Shown: positions 26,455 through 35,258 of the stretch, in pieces
How the letters are laid out: each line of letters begins with the position of its first letter
Position numbering within the stretch: the stretch's first letter is position 1
Assembly: GCF_005435165.1 (NCBI RefSeq)
Contig: NZ_SGUC01000003.1
Span: 107,466-171,465, forward strand
Direction: 5' to 3'
Source: Halorubrum sp. GN11_10-6_MGM
Lineage (GTDB): Archaea > Halobacteriota > Halobacteria > Halobacteriales > Haloferacaceae
DNA: 64,000 nucleotides
The notes under the pieces: generated by a model
Told to the model about the DNA's origin: nothing
What the model saw: the letters and a program-made list of their open reading frames with translations, nothing else
The model's database searches: none
Position numbers and translations under genes: made by a program

Positions 26455-27069
26455 TTAGTGTGTCGCCCATTTGAAGAACCCGAGGCTGACGGCGAGGATC
26501 GCCGCCCCGACGGGGATGACGAGGTACAACACCGGCTCGTCCAGCTGGTCCGTGTTCCCGACGATCTGTTCGAAGAACTTGATCGAGAGGATGACGAGGA
26601 CGACCTCGATGAGCTTGTTCTTGAGCTCGCCCGTGGAGTCGAACTTGAACCAGTCCGGCCGGACACCGGCGTGGTCGGCGGGTTCGAGCACGCTGATGAA
26701 GAAGTCGTAGATGCCGAACGAGAAGATCACGAGGATGATGCCGATGAGGAACGCGTCGAGCGCCTTGATGATCGGGAGGATGACCGCGGTCTGCCCGAAG
26801 TCGCCCCGGACCACGATCGCCGTGACCGCGTTGTAGGTGTTGTACGTACCCATGAAGAACATCACGAACGAGCCGACGAACGAGACGAGGACCGGGACTA
26901 ACAGCAGATACCGGAGCTCGAAGAACGCGGGCTCGAAGTGCTCGTCGAGCCAGTCTTCCGCGACGCTTTTCGTCCCCTCTTCCGGTTCGGCCTCCGAGAC
27001 GGATCGTTCCTGCCCCCGGTCGGCCATCCCGCCGAGGGACGTGTCGGCCGCGTGTTCGTCGTCTGCCAT
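26455..27069 (-). CDS. YqhA/UPF0114-family membrane protein
   Basis: 204 residues. An acidic cytoplasmic N-terminus of about 50 residues is followed by four spans: YLLLVPVLVSFVGSFVMFFM (about 55-74), PIIKALDAFLIGIILVIFSFGIYDFF (about 100-125), LIEVVLVILSIKFFEQIV (about 152-169) and VLYLVIPVGAAILAVSLGFF (about 180-200). This matches the YqhA/UPF0114 family, whose role is not settled. It sits between the two pentapeptide-channel genes on the same strand, with its own TATA box, suggesting it works with them. Confidence 0.85.
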   Translation of the reverse strand: MADDEHAADTSLGGMADRGQERSVSEAEPEEGTKSVAEDWLDEHFEPAFFELRYLLLVPVLVSFVGSFVMFFMGTYNTYNAVTAIVVRGDFGQTAVILPIIKALDAFLIGIILVIFSFGIYDFFISVLEPADHAGVRPDWFKFDSTGELKNKLIEVVLVILSIKFFEQIVGNTDQLDEPVLYLVIPVGAAILAVSLGFFKWATH

Positions 27070-27096
27070 TGACGTGTGGCATCTACTGTCACCCTA

Positions 27097-27108
27097 CTTT
27101 ATATTTGT
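27097..27108 (-). promoter_or_regulatory. TATA box of the YqhA gene
   Basis: AAATATAAAGTA on the minus strand, about 28-39 bases before the ATG at 27069. It is one of the most AT-rich promoters in the window. Confidence 0.65.
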
Positions 27109-27147
27109 GTCTCCGTAACATGTCTCAGGAACTCGCTTCGCCGTCGG

Positions 27148-30100
27148 TCACCACGCGACGCGCCGCCCGAGGACGAACACGACGAGCGCGACGAGCATCG
27201 CGCCGAAGAACGCCTCGACCCCGGCGAGCATGCTCGCGGTCGCGCCGACCGGCTGGATGTCGCCGTACCCGAGCGTGGTGAACGTGACGAGGCTGAAGTA
27301 GAGGTTCTTCCCGAGAATCGTCATGCCCTCGACGCTTGCGAGCTGGGCCACGCCGTCGAGTCCCGAGGTGGTCAGCTCGCTCTGACCGCGGGTCCCCTCG
27401 CCGACGAGCGCGTAGAGGACTCCCCAGAAGACGACGGCGACCGCCGAGACGTACACGACCCGCCAGAGCCGCTCGCCGTACCCGCAGGTCTGGTGGAGCA
27501 CGTTGTTGCCGAGCCACCGGCCGAACGCTTGGACGCGGTCGGCCGGCGCGACATCGCGCTCGCGGTCGAGCGCGACGGCTAGGTTCTTCTTCCGGCGGTA
27601 CAGCATCTCCTTGATGAAAAACTCCGCGGCGGCCTTCCGGTCGCCGAAGTCGCTGGCGCAGTTCTTCGCCTTCAGGTACGTGTTCTCCAGCGTGGCCGGG
27701 CCGGGCGTGGCGTAGTCGGTGCCGTCCGGGGTCTCTTCGAGCGCGAACTCGTGGATGACCCAGTTCGTCTGTGCGAGCTGGCTTTTGTGGTCGGTAAAAT
27801 CGAAGCCGTCGAAGCTCGTCCGACAGAACCGGAAGTGATCGAACAGGCCGTGTTCGCAGCGACTGTCGTCCAAGACGACCTCGCCGACGTGCGCGTCGGT
27901 ACAGTCGTAGAACGCGTTGCCCTCGGCAGGCTGTTCGATCCGACCGCCGCCGATCACCGCACGGGGGAGCCGGACCAGCGCCTCCGCGCCGACCGGTCTG
28001 ACCCTGAACCGAACCTCCTTCTCGAACTCCGCCTCGTCGAACGCCGCCAGTCCGTCGACCGCGACGCCGGTGAAGTCCGCCCGTCGGAACGCGGCCCGCT
28101 TGAAGTTCGCGCCGGTGGAGAACGTCGCGCCCTCGAAGTCGGCCTCGCCGTCGAACTCCGTGTCCGGGAACGCGGCGTCACCCTCGAACGCGACGTTCTC
28201 GAAGGACGCGAACCGGAACACGGCGAGTTCGAAGTCGGCGGTGTCTCCGAAGACCGCCCCCGAGAAGACGGCGTCGTCGATGGTGTGCGCGCCGCCCACG
28301 AACTCCGTGCCGGTGAACGTCGCCCCCGCGGCGAACGTCGCGCCGCAGAACCGCGCGTCGTGTTCGAAGTGCGTCGCGGTCATGTCGACCTCGCCCTCGA
28401 AGCCCGCGTCCGCGAAGGTCGCCGCCTCGTCGAACCGGACGAACGAGGCGTCGACGTCGCCGGTCACGACCGCGTCGTCGAAGACGGCCCGCTCCGTGAA
28501 CGTCGCCTCGGCGAACGACGCGTCCCCCTCGAACGCCGCGCCGGCGAAGACCGCGTGAGCGAACGTGACGCGGTGGAACGTCACCTGCTCCGCGAACGTC
28601 GCGTCCTCGAAGGTGACGTCGTCGTCGCGGACGTTGTCGCCGCCGTCGAACTCCGCTCCCTCGAACGTCGCCGCCCCCTCGAAGTCGGTGCCGGCGAAGG
28701 AGGCGTCGTCGTGGAACCTCGCCTCGACGAACTCCGCGCGGTCGCGGAACGTCGCGTCGTCGAACGCCGCCTCGCCGGCGACGTCGGTTCCGGTGAAGGC
28801 GGCCGCGTCGTCGAACGTCGCCTCCGCGGCGTCCACGCGCCAAAGCGTCGCGTCCTCGAAGGAGACGTCGTCCCCGAACCCCGTTCCCACGAACGACGCG
28901 GTCCCGTCGAACCGCGTCTCCTCGAACCGCGCGGTCTCCTCGAATCGAGCCCCGTCGAAGGCGGTGGACGCGAACTGCGCGGCGAGGAAGTCGGCCGGCC
29001 CGCCGAACGCGGCGTCGGCGAACGAGACGTTGTCGTCCGCGACGTTGTCGCCGCCGCGGAACTCGGCGCCCCGGAACGACACCCGTTCGCTCGCGGTCAT
29101 CGACTCGAAGTCGGCGTCGCCGCGGAACCTCGCCTCGACGAACGAGGCGTCCTCGAAGGCGACGCCTCGGAACGTCGCGTCCCGCTCGAAGACGGCGTCG
29201 TCGAAGACAGCGGGGCCGTCGAACCGGACGTCCGAGAAGGACCCCTCTCGGAACCGCGCGTGTTCGAAGTCGCCGCCGGCCTCGAAGGCGGCCCCGTCGA
29301 ACGCCGCGTCGTCGTCGGTGACGTTGTCCTCCCCCTCGAACGCCGCCCCGCGACAGGAGACGTGTTCGCCGAACGTCGCGTCCCGGAAGTCGGTGTCGCC
29401 GCCGAAGCGGGCCTCGTCCAGCTCGACGCGGCCGCCGAAGTCGGCCCCCGCGAAGGAGGCGTCGCGTTCGAACCGGAGCCCGGTCAACTGCGCGTTTCCG
29501 TCGACGTCGAGGCCGTCGAACACCCCGCCTCGAAACGTCGCGTCGCGGAGGTCGAGCCGGTTCCCGACCGCGACCCCGTCGAACGCCGCGTCCTCGTCTT
29601 CCGTGTTGTCGCCGCCGCGGAACTCGGCGCCCGGAGCGACGACCGACCCCTCGACGGACGCGCCCGAGAGGTCGACGTCGGCGTGGAACCGGACCTCGGT
29701 GAACGTCGCCGATCCGTCGACGGTCACGTCGCCGAACACGGCGTCGTCGGTGAACGCCGCGTCCTCGAAGTCGACCTCCGCGAAGGCGGCGTTCCGGAAG
29801 TTGGCGAACCCGAACGTCGCGTGTTCGAACATGGCGTCGCCGGCGAACGTCGCCCCGCTGAAGTCGGCGTCGTCGACGAGGACGTCGGCGTCGCCCTCGA
29901 AGGTGGCGCCGCGGAACGACGCTCGCTCCCGGAAGGCGGCGTCGGCGAACTCGGCGTCGCTGGTGAAGGTGACCTCGTCGAAGTCGGCGTTGCCCTCGAA
30001 GACGCAGTCGACGAAGTCCGCGTACCGGAACCGCGCCTTCCGGAAGGAGGCCTCTCCGACGAACGTCGCGTGCTCGAAGCAGGCGTCGTCGTCGATCAGG

Positions 30101-30717
30101 TTCGCGTCGCCGCGGAACTCGGCCCCGTCGAACGAGGCGTCGTCACGAAACGCGACGCCCTCCCACGTCGCGTCCGCGTGAAATCTGGCCTCGTCGGCGG
30201 CGACGCCCGCCTCGAAGGCGGCGTCCGCGAACGCGACGTCGGTCTCGAAGGCGGTCCCGTCGAGCGACGCCTCGCCGGTGACCGTGGCGTGCCGGAGGTC
30301 GACGCGGCCGCCGAAGGCGGCCTCCGACCAGTCGATCGCGTCGACCGTGGCGTGCCGGAGGTCAACCGGCTGTTCGACCGTCGCGTCGCTCCACGCCAGC
30401 CGATCGATCGTGGCGTATCGGAGGTCGAGGACGCGGTTATCGGCGGCTTTCAGGCGCTCTCGACGGAAATCGATCGTGCCGAGGTGCGCGCCGATCAGCG
30501 TCTTCTCGCCCGCCCCGGTCGCCTCGGCCGCCTCCCGGAGCGCCCGGGTCACCGTCTCGTCGTCGACCCCCCGCTCCGACCGCTCGTCGGGTGAGAGGTG
30601 GAACAGACAGCGGTCGGCGTCCCCGCGGGCGTCTCGCGGACACGACCACACCTCCGGCGCGCTCCCCGTGTCCTCCCCCTCACGCCGCAGGGACGTCTCG
30701 AACGCGCAACGTGTCAC
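27148..30717 (-). CDS. Giant pentapeptide-repeat protein with C-terminal K+-channel-like domain
   Basis: 1189 residues from GTG 30717, chosen by alignment with the paralogue's start (VTRCAFET against VTESCSF). Same plan as the 1340-residue protein: WSCPRDARGDADRCLFH near residue 25, a long pentapeptide-repeat beta-helix with acidic loops (GGDNVADDN, GEDNVTDDD and others) every 93-94 residues, the shared linker ENTYLKAKNCASDFGDRKAA, and two spans with a pore. Here the filter is canonical, VTFTTLGYGDIQPVG, so a K+-selective channel is likely. The repeat domain is presumably a cytoplasmic gate or scaffold; a ligand is unknown. A TATA-like AAATATTG lies about 40-48 bases before the start. Confidence 0.93.
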   Translation of the reverse strand: MTRCAFETSLRREGEDTGSAPEVWSCPRDARGDADRCLFHLSPDERSERGVDDETVTRALREAAEATGAGEKTLIGAHLGTIDFRRERLKAADNRVLDLRYATIDRLAWSDATVEQPVDLRHATVDAIDWSEAAFGGRVDLRHATVTGEASLDGTAFETDVAFADAAFEAGVAADEARFHADATWEGVAFRDDASFDGAEFRGDANLIDDDACFEHATFVGEASFRKARFRYADFVDCVFEGNADFDEVTFTSDAEFADAAFRERASFRGATFEGDADVLVDDADFSGATFAGDAMFEHATFGFANFRNAAFAEVDFEDAAFTDDAVFGDVTVDGSATFTEVRFHADVDLSGASVEGSVVAPGAEFRGGDNTEDEDAAFDGVAVGNRLDLRDATFRGGVFDGLDVDGNAQLTGLRFERDASFAGADFGGRVELDEARFGGDTDFRDATFGEHVSCRGAAFEGEDNVTDDDAAFDGAAFEAGGDFEHARFREGSFSDVRFDGPAVFDDAVFERDATFRGVAFEDASFVEARFRGDADFESMTASERVSFRGAEFRGGDNVADDNVSFADAAFGGPADFLAAQFASTAFDGARFEETARFEETRFDGTASFVGTGFGDDVSFEDATLWRVDAAEATFDDAAAFTGTDVAGEAAFDDATFRDRAEFVEARFHDDASFAGTDFEGAATFEGAEFDGGDNVRDDDVTFEDATFAEQVTFHRVTFAHAVFAGAAFEGDASFAEATFTERAVFDDAVVTGDVDASFVRFDEAATFADAGFEGEVDMTATHFEHDARFCGATFAAGATFTGTEFVGGAHTIDDAVFSGAVFGDTADFELAVFRFASFENVAFEGDAAFPDTEFDGEADFEGATFSTGANFKRAAFRRADFTGVAVDGLAAFDEAEFEKEVRFRVRPVGAEALVRLPRAVIGGGRIEQPAEGNAFYDCTDAHVGEVVLDDSRCEHGLFDHFRFCRTSFDGFDFTDHKSQLAQTNWVIHEFALEETPDGTDYATPGPATLENTYLKAKNCASDFGDRKAAAEFFIKEMLYRRKKNLAVALDRERDVAPADRVQAFGRWLGNNVLHQTCGYGERLWRVVYVSAVAVVFWGVLYALVGEGTRGQSELTTSGLDGVAQLASVEGMTILGKNLYFSLVTFTTLGYGDIQPVGATASMLAGVEAFFGAMLVALVVFVLGRRVAW

Positions 30718-30825
30718 GGAATCACATCCACCAGTCACGACCGCGTGACAGAACTTCAATATTTCCGTCCGCACAACGGCGTCTGGCCGCTCTCGAGCGC
30801 CCCCCTGTGGCGGTCCTCTGCGGCT

Positions 30826-30859
30826 CTCGTAAACCAGCATTCTAAAGTGGGTTTACGAG
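30826..30859. promoter_or_regulatory. BirA-type biotin operator around the bioY TATA box
   Basis: CTCGTAAACC (30826-30835) and GGTTTACGAG (30850-30859) are a perfect 10-bp inverted repeat with a 14-base spacer. The core GTAAACC-N14-GGTTTAC matches the published BirA signal of bacteria and archaea (TTGTAAACC-N14/15-GGTTTACAA). The spacer holds the TATA-like TCTAAAG, about 25-31 bases before the bioY ATG, so bound BirA would block TBP. Confidence 0.88.
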
Positions 30860-30871
30860 TTGGGTGGAGAC

Positions 30872-31453
30872 ATGGCAACGAACACGGAGTCCGTCGACCT
30901 CGTCGGCGACGAGGCGGCGACGAACCTCGCGCGCGCCGCGCTGTTTGCGGCCCTCGTCGGGGCGTTCGCGTACGTCACGTTCCCGAACCCTGTATCGCCC
31001 GTCGACGTGACGCTTCAGGTGCTCGGCGTCTTCCTCGCGGGGATCTTCCTCGGCCCGGTCTGGGGCGGCGCGTCGCTCGTCTGCTACCTCGCGGCCGGCG
31101 CGCTCGGCGCGCCCGTCTTCCAGGGCGGGTCGGCCGGCGTCGCCCAGCTCGTCGGCGATTCGGCCGGCTATCTCTGGTCGTACCCGGTCGCCGCAGCGGT
31201 CGTGGGCGCCGTCGTCCACCGGGGCACGACGCTCCGCGACCTCGACGCCGTCGGGCTGCCGACGCTCGTCGGGGCGATGGTCTTCGGGACCGTCGTCATC
31301 TACGGGTTCGGCGTCGCCGGGCTCGCGCTCGTCCTCTCGCTGGGTCCGATCGAGGCGGTCACCGTCGGCGCCGTCGCGTTCCTCCCGGCCGAGGCGCTGA
31401 AGATCGCCGCCGCGGTCGGCGTCGTCCGCTCCGACGCGATCGCGGCCGCCTGA
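30872..31453 (+). CDS. bioY: Biotin transporter substrate-binding subunit BioY
   Basis: 193 residues from ATG 30872 (a TTG 12 bases earlier is possible but falls on the operator edge). Six spans, with the BioY motif region FPNPVSPVDVTLQVLGVFLAG near 32-52 and LAAGALGAPVFQGGSAG near 70-86. As the S-component of an ECF transporter it binds biotin in the membrane. It is first in bioYMN; bioM starts 4 bases after its stop. Confidence 0.95.
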   Translation: MATNTESVDLVGDEAATNLARAALFAALVGAFAYVTFPNPVSPVDVTLQVLGVFLAGIFLGPVWGGASLVCYLAAGALGAPVFQGGSAGVAQLVGDSAGYLWSYPVAAAVVGAVVHRGTTLRDLDAVGLPTLVGAMVFGTVVIYGFGVAGLALVLSLGPIEAVTVGAVAFLPAEALKIAAAVGVVRSDAIAAA

Positions 31454-31456
31454 TCA

Positions 31457-32266
31457 GTGATCGACCTCGACGGCGTGACGTGTCGGTACGGTCGGTCCGG
31501 CGACGGCGTCGACGCGGACGACGGCGATTCCGCAGTCGCCGGCGATCGCGTGGGCGGCGCCGACGGCTCCGCCGCCACCGTCGCGGTCGACGACGTCACG
31601 CTCTCGGTCCCCGACGGCGAGTTCCTCGTCGTCGCGGGCGCGAACGGCTCGGGCAAGACGACGCTCGTCCGGACGTTCAACGGGCTCGTCGAGCCGGACG
31701 CCGGGACGGTCTCGGTGAACGGGACGCCGGTCGACGAGGACCTCGTCGCCGCGCGTTCGGCGGTCGGGATGGTGTTTCAGGACCCCCGCGACCAGCTGGT
31801 CGCCGCCACGATCGGCGCCGACGTCGCGTTCGGGCCGGAGAACCTCGGGCTCTCCCACGGGGAGATCGACCGGCGAGTCGCGGACGCGCTCGCGGCGGTG
31901 AACATGGCGGGCCGGGAGCGCGAGCGGATCGACTCCCTCTCCGGGGGCGAGCGCGAACGCGTCGCGATCGCGGGCGCGCTCGCGATGGATCCCGACCACC
32001 TCGTCTTAGACGAGCCGTTCACCGGCCTCGACGAGCCCGCGCGGCGGTCGGTCGTGAAGCGGCTCCGGGCGCTTCACGCCGAGGGGACGAGCGTGATCGT
32101 CGTCACCCACGACCTCCGCGACGTGACCGCGCTCGCCGACCGGATCGTCGGCCTCGCGGACGGGCGGGTCGCGGTCGACGCGTCGCCGGCCGACGCGGTC
32201 GAGTCGCTTCCCGGCCTCGACGTGCGGGTTCCCGGGGGAGACGAACTCGGGACATCGGCCGAATGA
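31457..32266 (+). CDS. bioM: Biotin ECF transporter ATPase BioM
   Basis: 269 residues from GTG 31457. ABC ATPase: Walker A GANGSGKTT near 61-69, Q-loop MVFQDPRDQL, signature LSGGERER near 157, Walker B HLVLDEPFTGLDEPAR, and the H-loop VVTHDLRDV. An extra 25-30 residue Asp/Gly-rich insertion sits between the first strand and VAVDDVTLSV. It powers biotin uptake with BioY and BioN. Its stop overlaps the bioN start by four bases (ATGA). Confidence 0.95.
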   Translation: MIDLDGVTCRYGRSGDGVDADDGDSAVAGDRVGGADGSAATVAVDDVTLSVPDGEFLVVAGANGSGKTTLVRTFNGLVEPDAGTVSVNGTPVDEDLVAARSAVGMVFQDPRDQLVAATIGADVAFGPENLGLSHGEIDRRVADALAAVNMAGRERERIDSLSGGERERVAIAGALAMDPDHLVLDEPFTGLDEPARRSVVKRLRALHAEGTSVIVVTHDLRDVTALADRIVGLADGRVAVDASPADAVESLPGLDVRVPGGDELGTSAE

Positions 32267-32976
32267 CGCTCTCGTTCGTCCCCGGCGACTCGCTCGCGCA
32301 CCGGCTCGACCCGCGGTCGAAGCTGCTCGTTCAGGTCGCCTTCGCGGCCGTCGCGTACGCATTCACGACCCCGCGGGGGCTCGCCCTCCTCACGCTCGTC
32401 GCCGTCGGCTGCCTGCTCGCTGCCGGCGGCGGTCCGCGCGACCTGTGGAGCTACCGCGTCGCGTTCCCGGTCCTCCTCTTCGCGCCCCTCGTCGCGGGCG
32501 CGACGCTCGGCGCGCCGTGGTTTCGGGTCGAGCGCGCGGCCGCGACCGCCCTCGCGAGCTACCGCATCCTCCTGCTGCTCGTCGTCGCGGCCGCGTACGT
32601 CCGGTCGACGCCGGTCCGGGAGTCGCGCGCGGCGCTCCAGCGGACGATCCCCGGGCGGCCGGGCGTCTTCCTCGGCGTCGGCGTCGCGCTCGTCTTCCGC
32701 TTCCTCCCGCTGTTGAAACGGGACCTCGCGGCGTCGCGGGCGGCGGTCCGGGCGCGGCTCGGCGCCGAACGCCCGCGCCGCGAGCGGATGCGGCTCGTCG
32801 CTGTCGGCGGGCTCTCGCGGGCGTTCTCGCGGGCCGACCGGCTCGGGACGGCGCTCGTCGCCCGGTGTTTCGCGTGGAACCCGACGCTCCCGCGGCTGGC
32901 GTTCTGCCGCGTCGACGCCCCGGCGCTGGCCCTCGCCGGCGCCATGTTCGCGGTCGCGGCGCTCCGGATCGCGTGA
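32263..32976 (+). CDS. bioN: Biotin ECF transporter transmembrane subunit BioN (EcfT family)
   Basis: 237 residues, CbiQ/EcfT-type. It starts with the family text PGDSLAHRLDPRSKLLVQ, has four or five spans and the two coupling-helix Ala-Arg-Gly-type motifs, read here as SRAAVRARLGAERPRR (about 160-175) and a related ALVARCF near the end. It connects BioY to the ATPase. It is the last gene of the biotin operon. Confidence 0.93.
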   Translation: MTLSFVPGDSLAHRLDPRSKLLVQVAFAAVAYAFTTPRGLALLTLVAVGCLLAAGGGPRDLWSYRVAFPVLLFAPLVAGATLGAPWFRVERAAATALASYRILLLLVVAAAYVRSTPVRESRAALQRTIPGRPGVFLGVGVALVFRFLPLLKRDLAASRAAVRARLGAERPRRERMRLVAVGGLSRAFSRADRLGTALVARCFAWNPTLPRLAFCRVDAPALALAGAMFAVAALRIA

Positions 32977-33039
32977 ACGACGAACGATGAACGCCGTGTT
33001 GTGGCAAGCTTTAACCCGACCCTATCCGGCTGATCGATC

Positions 33040-35226
33040 ATGACTCCCTTACAGGCGGCCACCCGGGAGACCTTCTGGACCATCGGTCCGGTGGGGAAGG
33101 CGGCGTTCTACTGGCTCGCCGCCGTCGCGGTCCTCGTCTTTCTGTACGGCGTCTACGCGCGCTTCGCGGCGTACGCGCGCGGGAGCGCGGACCCGCGAGA
33201 CAGGCTGTCGGACCTCCCCGGTCGGGTCGTCGCGGCGACGAAGACCGTCCTGTCGAACGAGAACCAGTTCGACGGGGACCTGTACGCGGGCGTGATGCAC
33301 ACGTTCGTGCTGTGGGGGTTCCTCGTCCTGCTCGTCGCGACGACGATCCTCGGGATCGACATCGACCTCTACCGTCCGCTCACGGGCGAGTCGTTCTGGG
33401 TCGGCGACTTCTATTTGGCCTACCAGTTCGCCGTCGACGCGTTCGGCCTGCTGTTCATCGTCGGCGTCGGCATGGCCGGCTACCGGCGCTACCGGAACCG
33501 CGAGGGGCGGCTCTGGGGGAAACACACCTCGCTGGAGGACGACGCGTTCGTCTGGACGCTGTTCCTCCTCGGCGTCGGCGGCTTCCTCGTCGAGGGCGTG
33601 AGCATGGTCGGTCAGCCGCAGCGGGCGACCGAGACGGTGAGCTTCGTCGGCATGGCGCTCGCGACCGGGCTGGAGACGGCCGGGCTCACGGCCGCGGGCG
33701 CCGAGGCGATCTACGGCGCCCTCTGGTGGAGCCACTCGCTGCTCGCGTTCGCGTTCGTCGCGTGGATCCCGTACGCGAAGCCGTTCCACATGATCTCCTC
33801 GTTCGCAAACGTCGTCGCCCGCGACGAGAAGGCGGGCGCGCGGCTCCCGAACGTCCCCGCGGACCTCGACCACACCAACGCGGAGTCGCTCGACGACTTC
33901 ACGTGGAAGGAGCTGTTGGACGGCGACGCCTGTACGAAGTGCGGGCGGTGTACGGACGCCTGTCCCGCCGACACCGTCGGTCGGAACCTCGACCCGCGCG
34001 ACGTCATCCTCGATCTGAAGTCGTACCGCGAGTCCGTGAGCGACGACCCGGTGGCGGGCAGCGGGCGAGGTGACGGGGCGATGGCGACCGACGGCGGGAC
34101 CGCCGCCGCTTCCGACGGCGGCACCGTGCCCATCGTCGCCGACGAGGGCGGCGTCATCGACGCCGAGTCGATGGAGTCGTGTATGTCCTGTATGGCGTGT
34201 ATGGACGCCTGCCCCGTCGACATCGAACACCTCACTTCCTTCACCAAGATGAACCGGCAGCTCGTCGACGAGGGGGCGGTCGACTCGAACCTCCAGGACG
34301 TGTTCCAAGACGTGATGCAGCGCGGGAACACCTTCGGCGAGTCGCAGGCGAACCGCGGCGACTGGGCGGACGACCTCGAGGACGTCGAGGTCCCGGACGC
34401 CCGCGAGACGGAGGTGGAGTACCTCTGGTACGTCGGCGACTACCCGAGCTTCGACGACCGGAACAAGAAGGTCGCCCGCGCGCTCGCCCGGCTCTTCGAC
34501 GAGGCCGACGTGTCGTTCGGCATCCTGTTCGACGACGAGAAGACCGACGGCAACGACATCCGCCGGATCGGCGAGGAGTTCCTCTACCTCGAACTCGCCG
34601 GTCACCACGTCGAGACGTTCGCGGACTGCGAGTTCGAGAACATCGTCTGTACCGACCCGCACTCGTACAACACCATCAAAAACGAGTACCCCGAGGTCGA
34701 CTTCGCGGAGTTCGCGGACGACCCGATGATGCCGTTCGAGCGCGAGGAGCCGTGGAACGCCGATAAGGAGATCGACGTGTTCCACTGGACGCAGGTGGTC
34801 GAGGAGCTCGTCGAGGCGGGCCGGCTCGGCCTCGCCGGCGACGAGCTGGAGTACACCGTCACCTACCACGACCCCTGCCACCTCGGCCGGTACAACGACG
34901 AGTACGAGGCGCCCCGCGAACTCATCCGAGCGACCGGCGCCGACCTCCACGAGATGCCGCGCTCCCGGGACGACTCCTTCTGCTGTGGCGGCGGCGGCGG
35001 CGGCCTCTGGACCGAACACGAGGAGGACGTCAAGCCGAGCGAGGAGCGCCTCCGCGAGGCGGTCGAGGACACCGACGCGGGCGCCGCCGTCGAGAAGTTC
35101 GTCGTCGCCTGCCCGATGTGTACGACGATGTTCGAGGACGGTCGGAAGACGGGCGACTTCGAAGAGGAGATCGAGATCGTCGACGTCGCGGAGCTGCTGA
35201 TCGAAGCGGTCGAGGCCGGGTCGTAG
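33040..35226 (+). CDS. Hdr-like membrane iron-sulfur oxidoreductase, probable ETF:menaquinone reductase
   Basis: 728 residues. The N-terminal third has about five spans of NarI/HdrE-like cytochrome b type, with His candidates in GVMHTFVLWGF and WWSHSLLAF. Two 4Fe-4S motifs follow: CTKCGRCTDACPAD near 297-310 and CMSCMACMDACPVD near 382-395, separated by a Gly/Asp-rich linker. The C-terminal half is HdrD/GlpC-like with a CCG domain (HDPCHLGRYN near 609, FCCGGGGGGLW near 646, CPMC near 690). Fusions like this, seen with acyl-CoA dehydrogenase and etf genes, are thought to pass electrons from ETF to quinone. I infer the same here, with EtfBA at 4.2-5.9 kb. Confidence 0.88.
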   Translation: MTPLQAATRETFWTIGPVGKAAFYWLAAVAVLVFLYGVYARFAAYARGSADPRDRLSDLPGRVVAATKTVLSNENQFDGDLYAGVMHTFVLWGFLVLLVATTILGIDIDLYRPLTGESFWVGDFYLAYQFAVDAFGLLFIVGVGMAGYRRYRNREGRLWGKHTSLEDDAFVWTLFLLGVGGFLVEGVSMVGQPQRATETVSFVGMALATGLETAGLTAAGAEAIYGALWWSHSLLAFAFVAWIPYAKPFHMISSFANVVARDEKAGARLPNVPADLDHTNAESLDDFTWKELLDGDACTKCGRCTDACPADTVGRNLDPRDVILDLKSYRESVSDDPVAGSGRGDGAMATDGGTAAASDGGTVPIVADEGGVIDAESMESCMSCMACMDACPVDIEHLTSFTKMNRQLVDEGAVDSNLQDVFQDVMQRGNTFGESQANRGDWADDLEDVEVPDARETEVEYLWYVGDYPSFDDRNKKVARALARLFDEADVSFGILFDDEKTDGNDIRRIGEEFLYLELAGHHVETFADCEFENIVCTDPHSYNTIKNEYPEVDFAEFADDPMMPFEREEPWNADKEIDVFHWTQVVEELVEAGRLGLAGDELEYTVTYHDPCHLGRYNDEYEAPRELIRATGADLHEMPRSRDDSFCCGGGGGGLWTEHEEDVKPSEERLREAVEDTDAGAAVEKFVVACPMCTTMFEDGRKTGDFEEEIEIVDVAELLIEAVEAGS

Positions 35227-35258
35227 CGGGTGTCCGAACGGCGGCGACGCTCGCGGAC

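Noticed and set aside
22281..30717. Repeated segments as a CRISPR or an insertion sequence duplication
   Set aside because: The repeats are in frame within two intact genes with protein-level periodicity, with no spacers, terminal inverted repeats or transposase.
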